A DNA stretch of 64,000 nt from Acidobacteriaceae bacterium. GTDB lineage: Bacteria; Acidobacteriota; Terriglobia; Terriglobales; Acidobacteriaceae. Below the pieces are notes generated by a model. The model was not told where the DNA came from. It ran no database searches and was given only the letters and a program-made list of their open reading frames with translations. The stretch is from positions 2,740 through 66,739 of the forward strand of contig PLBY01000147.1 in the NCBI GenBank assembly GCA_003134655.1, given 5' to 3'. The translations under genes and the position numbers were made by a program. Of this stretch, positions 38,857 to 46,346 are shown piece after piece; positions within the stretch are counted from its first letter, which is position 1; each line of letters starts with the position of its first letter.

Positions 38857-39885
38857 TCAGGCTTTCACGACTACGGTTGGCCTCACCCGAATCATCGTGG
38901 CAACGCGGGCCACTCGTCGATACGACTCAATCCTGTCCGCATGCTCATAGGCGTCAGTTACAACGAACACCTCGTCGGCCGCCGTATCTTCCACCAACTT
39001 CTTTAGCCCTGCCTTCACCGTCGCATCCGATCCCACAATTGCTGCGCGCAGCTTGCTCTCCACGGCCGCACGCTCAAAGTCCTGCCATAGCGGCCTCATG
39101 GAGTCGACTGGGGGCAACAGTTCGACCGGCTGGTTTCGAATTAGCCGCAGAAACCGCTGCTGCGGCGTCGTGAACAACCGTCGGGCCGCCGCATCGGTCT
39201 CCGCCGCAAGCACCGGCACCGCTACCATGAAGTACGGCTTTCGCAGTACTTCGCTCGGCCGGAATCCTTTGCGGTATAGCTGAGCCGCTGCGTATAAGTG
39301 CTCAGGAGCAAAGTGCGCCGCGAATGCGAACGGGAGCCCCTGCATCCCCGCCAGTTGCGCGCTGAATCCGCTCGACCCCAGCAACGTGATCGGCACATTG
39401 CTCCCCTGTCCGGGAATCGCTTTCACCACTTGTCCTGGCCGCTCCGGGCCCAGGTAGGTCTGCAATTCGGCGAGGAGCACCGGAAAATCCTCGCCACTCT
39501 GCTGCAAGTCTCTTCGCAGCGCCCGCATCGTTTGAAAGTCGCCTCCCGGAGCCCGTCCCAGCCCTAAATCAATTCGCCCTGGGTACAGAGCTTCCAGCGT
39601 GCCGAACTGTTCCGCCACCACCAGCGGTGCGTGGTTTGGCAGCATCACTCCACCACTGCCCACGCGAATCGTCTTGGTCGCTGCCGCCACATGCCCAATC
39701 AGCACGGGCGTGGCTGAGCAAGCCAGTCCAGGAATGGAGTGATGTTCCGCCAGCCAATAGCGCTTGTATCCCCACTGCTCCACGTGCTGCGCCAGGTTCA
39801 CCGATCGGGCAATTGCGCTGCCTGCGGATTCACTGGCTCGCATGCCCACCAGATCAAGTACTGAAACAGCCAGCTCGTTACCCAT
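38857..39885 (-). CDS. LLM-class flavin-dependent oxidoreductase
   Basis: The 342-residue TIM-barrel protein matches the luciferase-like monooxygenase group: LDLVGMRASESAGSAIARSV, HVEQWGYKRYWLAEHHS, VGSGGVMLPNHAPLVVAEQF and a GRIDLGLGRAPGGD motif. These enzymes use FMNH2 (or F420) and oxygen on aldehydes, alkanes or related substrates; the substrate is unknown. It is a single gene convergent with the small Cys protein. The ATG at 39885 lacks a strong ribosome-binding site. It looks complete. Confidence 0.92.
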   Translation of the reverse strand: MGNELAVSVLDLVGMRASESAGSAIARSVNLAQHVEQWGYKRYWLAEHHSIPGLACSATPVLIGHVAAATKTIRVGSGGVMLPNHAPLVVAEQFGTLEALYPGRIDLGLGRAPGGDFQTMRALRRDLQQSGEDFPVLLAELQTYLGPERPGQVVKAIPGQGSNVPITLLGSSGFSAQLAGMQGLPFAFAAHFAPEHLYAAAQLYRKGFRPSEVLRKPYFMVAVPVLAAETDAAARRLFTTPQQRFLRLIRNQPVELLPPVDSMRPLWQDFERAAVESKLRAAIVGSDATVKAGLKKLVEDTAADEVFVVTDAYEHADRIESYRRVARVATMIRVRPTVVVKA

Positions 39886-40050
39886 GGTTGCTTAGATGAA
39901 TCAACCGGGAAAGCGATGCGACCCTGACATCAAGGGCTCAACCTGTGAGATGCCGAAAGAACGGAAGGTTGGCATCGATATTGCATTAGTTTGCTAGAAA
40001 TAACCGGCCAGACTTAGGATATTGCCTCGCGGCACGACCGCCAATGCATT

Positions 40051-40425
40051 TTGAAGTTCACGGAACAGGTCGTTCAGCATGCGGCGAAAACCGGAAACTC
40101 GGTCATCGTGGGAAGAGGTTCGCAGCAGTTTCTCAAGAACTGCCAAGACACGTTGCGTGTGTTTCTTTATGCTCGCAGAGAAGATAAAGTGCGGCGCCTG
40201 TTAGCTCGAGGCAAGAGTGAGAAAGAAGCCGAACTGCTCGTGGATACCGTTGATCGGGAACGCGTCGATTTCATCCAGAAGTATTTCCACGTCGAATGGC
40301 CTGACCGCCCGATTTACCATACGATGATCAATACTGCGATCGGCGACGAGGGGGTCGTTCACATGATTCTGGATCTTATGAAGACCCTCGAGGCAAGCGT
40401 CCCCGCCAAAGCGCTCGCACAATAG
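40051..40425 (+). pseudogene. Cytidylate-kinase-like fragment, N-terminus lost
   Basis: The frame opens at a TTG and encodes GNSVIVGRGSQQFL, a LARGKSEKEAELLVDTVDRE lid region and a C-terminal MILDLMKTLE. This is the C-terminal two thirds of the cytidylate-kinase-like family, but the P-loop N-terminus is absent; in-frame stops lie just before about 40,015. Without the P-loop it should not bind ATP, so it is called a truncated relic. A start at TTG without a ribosome-binding site supports this. Confidence 0.6.
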
Positions 40426-40619
40426 ATCTGTGGTCCCCAGGAATTCCGCGGGCTCTAGGTCATGTTTGTGTGGCCAGTGTGCTTGCTGTGCTTTTTTGCA
40501 CAAGTTACGAGAATTCCTGAAAAGCTCAACGCGCCGCCGTCACTGCGGAAGGGTGACACTTTCCGTACCTCGCTTCAGAGAAGCGGAGTTACCCCTGCGC
40601 AGTGCGATCCTGTTTGCCG

Positions 40620-40842
40620 ACTGGCTGTCACAGTTGGAAACTTCGATCCATTATTTTCGACTGGACCTCACGGGATCTGCGAACATTTTGACTCAATGTC
40701 CGCCCCAGGGTACCGGCATGGACTGTCGGTCAGTCGGTCCATCATTGAGTCGCACGGCAGCCGATTATGGGCTGCTGCCAACTCTGAGCGAGGAGCGACC
40801 TTCCGGTTCACCTTGCCGAGCGACCTCAAGGCGCCTGAGTAA
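40620..40842 (+). pseudogene. Second histidine kinase C-terminal remnant
   Basis: The frame ending at 40842 contains GLSVSRSIIESHGSRLWAAA and NSERGATFRFTLPSD, a kinase HATPase end. The preceding G2 glycine loop (GGTACCGGCATGG) is one base short of GTGMG and lies in the neighbouring frame, so a 1-bp deletion near 40,720 is likely. An FSTG-like segment is seen about 30 residues upstream. It resembles the kinase at 3618 but is not identical. Confidence 0.6.
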
Positions 40843-40953
40843 GCTTCCGCAGAGGCCATTGTCCAGGGTGGATTCCCGCAACTACGCGGCATCTGTCGGC
40901 GCGGTGGCCACGGACACCGCGCTGACGTCGTGCCTTCAGATAGAGCGGACGCC

Positions 40954-42180
40954 TCAGACGCCGACTTGGGCAAGTTCGGCCCCGGCTCGACGTGACCTCA
41001 CCATCCCGTGCGGATCCAGCACGAACTTCTTCGCTGCACCCTTGTCGAAGTCATGGTACCCGCGCGGCGCGTCCTCCAATGCCAATACCTCGACATTTAC
41101 CGCCTTCGCGATATTCACCTTGTCATGCAGGATGGCCATCATAAGTTGGCGATTGTAGCGAAGCACGGGACACTGCCCCGTTCCGAAGCTGTGGGACTTG
41201 GCCCAGCCCAGGCCAATTCGCAGGCCCAAAACGCCCTTCCGCGCATTCGAGTCCTTGGCGCCCGGATCGTCTGTGACGTATAGACCGGGAATTCCGATCG
41301 CTCCGCCAGCGCGAGTTAGCTCCATCAACGAATTCAGCACAGTAGCGGGTTGCTCGGTGCCGGTCTGCTCGGCTTGACCCTTCGCCTCAAAGCCTACGCA
41401 GTCAACCGCCGAGTCGACTTCGGGAACGCCGAGGATTTGGGCAATGCGTTCGCCTAGAGGGATCCGCTCGCGCAAATCAATCGTTTCACATCCGAAGCTT
41501 CGCGCCTGGGCCAGACGCTCGGGGATCATATCTCCGACGATGACAACTGCTGCCCCCAGTAACTGACATGAGGCGGCACAGGCCAGTCCCACAGGCCCGG
41601 CACCCGCCACGTATACTGTTGAACCGGTCGTCACTCCGGCCTTCACCGCCCCATCGTACCCAGTCGGAAAGATGTCGGAAAGCAGTGTCAGATCCTCAAT
41701 TTTCTCCAGTGCTTGATCTTTGTCCGGAAATTTCAGGAGGTTGAAATCGGCATACGGGGCCATCACGTATTCGGCCTGGCCACCAATCCAGCCACCCATG
41801 TCGACATACCCGAAGGCGCCACCGGCGCGATCTCCATTCACGTTCAAGCAGATTCCAGTCTTGCCTTCACGGCAGTTGCGGCAGCGCCCACACGCGATGT
41901 TGAATGGCGCCGAAACCAAGTCACCGACATTTAAGAATTCGACGTCCCGGCCCTTCTCGATGATCTCGCCCGTGATCTCGTGACCGAGGACCATACCGGC
42001 GGGAGCCGTGGTGCGGCCGCGTACCATATGCTGGTCGCTGCCGCAGATGTTGGTACTAACCAGCTTGAGTATCACACCATGCTCGCATTTGCGTGAGCCC
42101 AAGGCTAACTTAGGAAAGTCAATGGACTGGACTTCCACTTTTCCCGGTCCTGCGTATACAACTCCACGATTGTTTGCCAT
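40954..42180 (-). CDS. fdhA: Glutathione-independent formaldehyde dehydrogenase
   Basis: The 408-residue zinc alcohol dehydrogenase family protein has the catalytic zinc ligands Cys in NICGSDQH, His and Glu in VLGHEITGEI, the structural-zinc Cys group (CGRCRNCREGKTGIC) and a NAD-binding motif (VYVAGAGPVGLACAAS). Its long insertion (GGWIGGQAEYVMAPYADFN) and Gln/His positions match the Pseudomonas putida-type formaldehyde dismutase/dehydrogenase. It oxidises formaldehyde to formate with tightly bound NAD. The formate dehydrogenase at 20461 could take the product onward, although it is 18 kb away. The frameshifted GlcG gene lies 25 bp upstream. The final 16 residues are atypical. Confidence 0.92.
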   Translation of the reverse strand: MANNRGVVYAGPGKVEVQSIDFPKLALGSRKCEHGVILKLVSTNICGSDQHMVRGRTTAPAGMVLGHEITGEIIEKGRDVEFLNVGDLVSAPFNIACGRCRNCREGKTGICLNVNGDRAGGAFGYVDMGGWIGGQAEYVMAPYADFNLLKFPDKDQALEKIEDLTLLSDIFPTGYDGAVKAGVTTGSTVYVAGAGPVGLACAASCQLLGAAVVIVGDMIPERLAQARSFGCETIDLRERIPLGERIAQILGVPEVDSAVDCVGFEAKGQAEQTGTEQPATVLNSLMELTRAGGAIGIPGLYVTDDPGAKDSNARKGVLGLRIGLGWAKSHSFGTGQCPVLRYNRQLMMAILHDKVNIAKAVNVEVLALEDAPRGYHDFDKGAAKKFVLDPHGMVRSRRAGAELAQVGV

Positions 42181-42205
42181 ATATGTTCACTCCAATAGAA
42201 ACAAG

Positions 42206-42602
42206 TTAGAACGCCTTTGCGCCGGCCTCTGCCACAGTGTGATCCTGCTCTCCGGAGCCGCCGCTGACTCCTACTGCGCCGACAATCTTCCCATCTCGTT
42301 TCAGCGGGATGCCGCCAGCGAAGACCATGACGCGGCCGTGATTGGAAACGTGAATTCCAAAGAATTGGCCGCCCGATTGCGAATGGAGCGCCAGGTCCTT
42401 GGTTGAGATCATCGAACGCGCGGGAGGTAAATGCCTTGTTGATCGCTATGTCGATGCTGCCGATCCAGGCCCCATCCATGCGGACATGGGACACAAGATT
42501 GCCGCCTTCGTCGACAACCGCGATGTTCATGGGCTGGCCGATTTCAGCCGCTCTCTTTTCAGCGGCGTCGATAATCTTGCGTGCTTCCTGCAGTGTGACC
42601 AT
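42206..42602 (-). pseudogene. GlcG/HbpS-like gene with 1-bp frameshift
   Basis: An ATG at 42602 with AAGGA upstream starts MVTLQEARKIIDAAEKRAAE, then VVDEGGNLVSHVRMDGAW and KAFTSRAFD. There an extra base near 42,405-42,410 shifts the frame, and the rest (STKDLALHSQSGGQFFGIHV, GGIPLKRDGKIVGAVGVSGG) continues in the next frame to a stop at 42206. The intact protein would be about 132 residues. GlcG/HbpS proteins bind haem or act as accessory proteins of oxidation loci. Its place directly upstream of formaldehyde dehydrogenase suggests one operon before the lesion. Confidence 0.85.
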
Positions 42603-43212
42603 CGAGATCCTTACGCACAACTAGCATTGCAAGCGTCGGTCCAAACGGATCCAGAATGTTGCGCTGAGTTTGACCCTTGCCCGCAGGATGCGTAGGTCCA
42701 CTGTTCTAAATGGCGGCGGGCGAGCGCTCGCCCGAATGCGGCGCTGGCATCGATTGTTCCCGCCTCGGCTGTGTCGAACAAAGACCAGGAGTACGCTCAT
42801 TCAGCGGTGTCTTGCTAGTTCTCTCTGTTTTTGTTGTTGGAAATGGCTGCTTATGAATCGGTCATCGTGTCATCGCTGGGACACGCCGTCCCACCCTAGC
42901 GGATTCATATATTGAAGGCATGAGGTCCCAGCCCTGTCTTCAGGTTCACCGTTAGATATCCGAACAAGACGATCGATACGAATTTGTGTCGAAATGCGGA
43001 CTTCACGTCAGTCAATCGACATTGATCGAGGAGCGTGGCCGCGGCAAATGTGGTGTTGAAATCGAAAGCAATGGCATGGTCTTTGCATCGGCGAGGTGGC
43101 TTCGTCAGACTTCGTCGACCTTCATGGCTGAACTTTTCTAAATCACTGCGATGGCAGGTGGATCGATCGATTTTTGCATTTTCAATGGGATTCTGGAATT
43201 TGCGGCAGACAC

Positions 43213-43231
43213 AATCCCACTCTCTCCGCCA
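43213..43231 (+). mobile_element. Candidate attachment site: tRNA-Ser 3' end without tRNA
   Basis: AATCCCACTCTCTCCGCCA equals the end of a bacterial tRNA-Ser: T-loop AAT, T-stem CCCAC, acceptor TCTCTCC, discriminator G and CCA. Nothing before it resembles the rest of a tRNA. Integrative elements leave exactly such a copy at the end away from the intact tRNA. On the plus strand the element would lie to the left. Confidence 0.6.
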
Positions 43232-43278
43232 AGTTATTGATAATAAATGAGTTGCTGTCGCTTTTGGAGGCGCGCCGT

Positions 43279-43292
43279 ATCCCACTCTCCGC
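43279..43292 (+). repeat. Partial second copy of the tRNA-Ser 3' end
   Basis: ATCCCACTCTCCGC repeats the scar 66 nt downstream with TC missing and without CCA. It may record an earlier or secondary integration event, or be an imperfect duplicate. Confidence 0.45.
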
Positions 43293-43484
43293 ATTGGTTT
43301 TCTTCTTTGAAATGAGCGACATGCAGTTGGGCGCGCCCCTGGAAAATCCCATTAAGGTGAAAACAACTGATTCAGAATTCATCTTTCCATCGGCGGGGAG
43401 AGATTGCCAGACCAGTCAACTGATTGGGAGGATGTGTTCCCGAGAGAATGCTATGAATGATGGTCGGCAGCGAGAAGAATGCTC

Positions 43485-44285
43485 TTACGTCTTGCGAACC
43501 GATACAACGGTGGCAGTGTAGCGGTCGGCTCGCAGCAGGGAGACGCTGTACTCAATCGGGACTCGCTGCACATCGTAGGTCGTTTCCTTGATCGAAAGGA
43601 GCGCACTTCCGGGCGATGTCTGCAAGACGCGGGCGTCCTCCTCGCCAGCTGTGACCGCGCCGATGACTTCCTCCGCCCAATGGAGCTTCCGCCGATAGAC
43701 GTTTTCGAAAACGTGGTACAGGGACTGCTTCGCCAAATCTTGCTTCTCAATTCCGGAAAAAAGGCGAACCGGCAAATGACTAGTGACCACCGCCACCGGT
43801 TTCTTGTTCACGAAGCGAAGGCGTTGCAAGCAGTATGTCTTTTCGTCCGCAGCGAGTTTGAGTGCCTGCGCAGTCTCAGGATCCGGCTCTTCTATTTCTA
43901 GAGCCAGAACCTTCGCCGACGGCACCAAGCCGCGTCGCCGCATCTCTTCACTGAAGCCCCGCAGTTGCTGGAAATCCCACGGAACGCGTCCAGACCCAAT
44001 GATCGGACGCTTGCCTTTGGCCATGATTAACAGGCCTTCGGACCTAAGCTTCTGGAAGGCCTGACGGACGGGCATCTTGCTGATGCCTAACGTCCGGGCC
44101 ACTTCGCCCTCCGAGCAGAAAACTTCTCCCTCTCGGAGCTCGCCGCCCTTGATCAGATTGCGTACCCGGTCGACGATTTGCTCGTAATACGGCACAAAAC
44201 TGGCGTTGTCGAGTACGAGCCCCAGGGATTCAGCCCGAGGAGCCACGCTATCTGGCTTGGGAACAGGCAAATGCTTTGCTGACAT
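43485..44285 (-). CDS. GntR/HutC-family regulator with UTRA domain
   Basis: The 266-residue protein has an N-terminal winged helix (YYEQIVDRVRNLIKGGELRE, SEGEVARTLGISKMPVRQAF) and a UTRA ligand-binding domain with LQRLRFVNKKPVAVVTSHL, then an end typical of the HutC/NagR group (IEYSVSLLRADRYT). Members usually repress sugar or amino-sugar genes until a phosphorylated sugar binds. It is divergent from the eight-gene sugar operon, with about 200 bp between start codons and two inverted repeats in it. It is the likely local regulator. Confidence 0.92.
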   Translation of the reverse strand: MSAKHLPVPKPDSVAPRAESLGLVLDNASFVPYYEQIVDRVRNLIKGGELREGEVFCSEGEVARTLGISKMPVRQAFQKLRSEGLLIMAKGKRPIIGSGRVPWDFQQLRGFSEEMRRRGLVPSAKVLALEIEEPDPETAQALKLAADEKTYCLQRLRFVNKKPVAVVTSHLPVRLFSGIEKQDLAKQSLYHVFENVYRRKLHWAEEVIGAVTAGEEDARVLQTSPGSALLSIKETTYDVQRVPIEYSVSLLRADRYTATVVSVRKT

Positions 44286-44288
44286 AGG

Positions 44289-44314
44289 TACATAATATAC
44301 AATGTTTCTATGTA
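44289..44314. promoter_or_regulatory. Candidate operator next to GntR gene
   Basis: TACATA and TATGTA form a perfect 6-bp inverted repeat with a 14-bp spacer, directly upstream of the regulator's start codon. Autoregulation by the GntR protein is the natural reading. Confidence 0.4.
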
Positions 44315-44383
44315 TTTGGCGACGTACTTTGCTGGATAAACTCGCTGGGGTCGTCGCCTCGCTATAAGTAAAACAAAATAAAG

Positions 44384-44389
44384 TATAAT
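44384..44389 (+). promoter_or_regulatory. TATAAT -10-like element
   Basis: An exact TATAAT lies 95 bp before the first operon gene in an AT-rich stretch. No good -35 box lies at 16-18 bp upstream, so this is a tentative promoter for the sugar operon. Confidence 0.25.
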
Positions 44390-44446
44390 GTGCGGTTTTT
44401 AGCGTCGTCTATCGGCTGTATCTGGGGTTCGTCCACAAAATAAAGA

Positions 44447-44472
44447 TTGACAACATATATACATATGATGTT
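44447..44472 (+). promoter_or_regulatory. Operator-like repeat overlapping TTGACA
   Basis: AACAT and ATGTT form an inverted repeat around an AT-alternating core (tatatacatat). TTGACA at 44447-44452 overlaps its left arm. It lies 12 bp before the first gene of the sugar operon, as expected for a GntR-controlled promoter region. Its ATAC/GTAT-rich core resembles the repeat beside the regulator gene. Confidence 0.4.
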
Positions 44473-44483
44473 TTCGTGTTGGC

Positions 44484-46313
44484 ATGCTCCAATTGAAAGA
44501 CCTTGGTCTGCATATCGGGATGGGCCGAATTGGTGAGCCGGTTCTCCGTCACAGACGAAAAGGCCGCAACGGAGTAAGACTTTCGAAGAGCCCGAGATGG
44601 ATGATGATCGCGGCGTTCATCGTGCTGGCATGCCTTCGGGGTCTGTCGCAGGATTGCTCACGCCCCTTGCTCCGTGGGTCGTTTCTTCAGCCCGCACTGG
44701 GGGACGCATGGACGTTAGGGCAGTGGCGGAGCGAGTTCCACTACATGAGCGAAGCTGGACTCGATCAGATGGTCCTGCAGTGGACGGCCGACAGCAAGGA
44801 AAAGACCACGATCTATCCCTCGGGACTCGCTGGCTATACCCGGAGCACACAACATGATGTGGTCAAGCGGGCTCTGGAGGCCGCGGAGGTCAGCGGCGGG
44901 CAGGTCTATCTGGGCCTGCAGATCAATGACGATTGGTGGACGAACTACATCTTCGACCGGCCCTGGCTCGATAACGAAGCAAAGATCGCCAATGCCTTGG
45001 CTGACGATCTCTGGAAGCGTTATGGACGTCATGAGTCTTTGACGGGATGGTATCTGGGTTTCGAGGTGGATAACGTCGCGAGCACTCGGGCGGACTGGGC
45101 CAACCTAGTGGCCTTCTATCAGGCCGTTGGCCATCACCTTCACGAGCTCACCCCGGGCAAGCCCATCCTCATTGCGCCTTTCTTCAACACACAGGCAGAC
45201 CTGTCATCGTCGCAGTGGGAAACCATGTGGGAATACGTTCTGAAACACAGCCCCATCGATGTGCTGGCGCTGCAGGACGGGATCGGTGCGGGGCAGGCAA
45301 CGAAGGCGCAACTGCCCGAGTGGTTCAGCGCTGTACAAACTGCGATTCAAAATTCGCGCCCTCAAATGCATTTCTGGGCCGACACGGAAACCTTCATTCC
45401 GGGCTATGAGCCGATGCCGATCCGCTCGATCGTAAATGACATGCGCGCCGAGCAGCCTTATGTCAGCAGCTACCTGAGCTTCAGCTTCAACCACTACATA
45501 AGTCCGCAGCAGGTGAATCCTCTCTACTACAAGACGTATCTGGCGTATCTCGCGACGGGGAAAGTTGAGCAAGTGCGTCCTACGACACCGACGGACTTAA
45601 GGAGCGTCGCCCTCGATTCCCATACAGTCCGGCTTGCCTGGGCCGCATCGACCGACAACGTGGGTGTCGTTGGCTACAACGTGCTGCGCGATGGACGGTA
45701 CGCGGCTAGCCAGCGCGACGGCACGACTACCTTTGCCGATGAACAACTGGTGGCCGGCACAACCTACTCGTACCAGGTCAAAGCATTCGATGCCGCGGGA
45801 AATCAGTCGGGGTTGAGCAACACAACAACCGTCACGACTCCTCCACCTCATCTGTATCCGACCAACATTGCTCTGGGTCGACCGTACACGTCGACCATGC
45901 CCGCAAGCTCCAGCTATCCGGACACCGACGGCGTCGAGTTGACGGACGGCGTGATCGGGTCAATCGATTTCAGTGATCCCGCGTGGCAAGGCAGGGCCAC
46001 GATGAAGACTTACTCGTTCACGATCGATCTTGGCTCCGAGCAGGTGATTAAGGAAATCCGCAGCGATTGGCTGCAGGACGAGGGATCGGGGATTCTTTTG
46101 CCGCAGGGGGTCATTGCTGCGGTTTCCAGCGACAACGTGAACTTCACAGCTGTAGGGGCGGCGAAGAAACCCTTGCTGGGCGATGACACCCTTTCGTTCT
46201 GGTACACCCTGACGGACTTGAGCAATGTCAACGGTCGCTACGTACGGATTCAAGTAAGTCCCGGACCGAATGCGGAGTGGACATTTCTAGACGAAATCGA
46301 AGTGCGTCAGTAG
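44484..46313 (+). CDS. DUF4434 glycoside-hydrolase-like protein with FN3 and discoidin-like domains
   Basis: The protein (609 residues if started at 44484; ATG at 44520 also possible) has a hydrophobic leader (WMMIAAFIVLACLRGLSQ), a DUF4434 TIM-barrel-like domain (residues about 60-360: LRGSFLQPALGDAWTLGQWR, GWYLGFEVDN), a fibronectin type III domain (about 370-455: GVVGYNVLRDGRYAAS) and a C-terminal discoidin-like sandwich (NIALGRPYTSTMPASSSYPD, EWTFLDEIEV). DUF4434 relatives sit in carbohydrate loci; glycan hydrolysis with carbohydrate-binding accessory domains is inferred. It opens the operon, 33 bp before the next gene. The protein should be exported. Confidence 0.82.
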   Translation: MLQLKDLGLHIGMGRIGEPVLRHRRKGRNGVRLSKSPRWMMIAAFIVLACLRGLSQDCSRPLLRGSFLQPALGDAWTLGQWRSEFHYMSEAGLDQMVLQWTADSKEKTTIYPSGLAGYTRSTQHDVVKRALEAAEVSGGQVYLGLQINDDWWTNYIFDRPWLDNEAKIANALADDLWKRYGRHESLTGWYLGFEVDNVASTRADWANLVAFYQAVGHHLHELTPGKPILIAPFFNTQADLSSSQWETMWEYVLKHSPIDVLALQDGIGAGQATKAQLPEWFSAVQTAIQNSRPQMHFWADTETFIPGYEPMPIRSIVNDMRAEQPYVSSYLSFSFNHYISPQQVNPLYYKTYLAYLATGKVEQVRPTTPTDLRSVALDSHTVRLAWAASTDNVGVVGYNVLRDGRYAASQRDGTTTFADEQLVAGTTYSYQVKAFDAAGNQSGLSNTTTVTTPPPHLYPTNIALGRPYTSTMPASSSYPDTDGVELTDGVIGSIDFSDPAWQGRATMKTYSFTIDLGSEQVIKEIRSDWLQDEGSGILLPQGVIAAVSSDNVNFTAVGAAKKPLLGDDTLSFWYTLTDLSNVNGRYVRIQVSPGPNAEWTFLDEIEVRQ

Positions 46314-46346
46314 AACTGCAAGCACAAGAAGCAGGAGGCCCGCACG

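Larger units (their letters stand above)
42603..43484. other. 882-bp gene-free region with tRNA-Ser-like scar
   Basis: Open frames here (42905-43294 minus, 43174-43521 plus) match nothing recognisable. The region is locally AT-richer than its neighbours and contains two copies of a tRNA-Ser 3'-end-like sequence (listed separately). No integrase remnant was identified. Confidence 0.5.

Noticed and set aside
42905..43294. 129-residue minus-strand frame near the tRNA-Ser scar, considered as integrase remnant
   Set aside because: No tyrosine-recombinase motif (R, HxxR, Y) could be found, and it runs through the scar itself.
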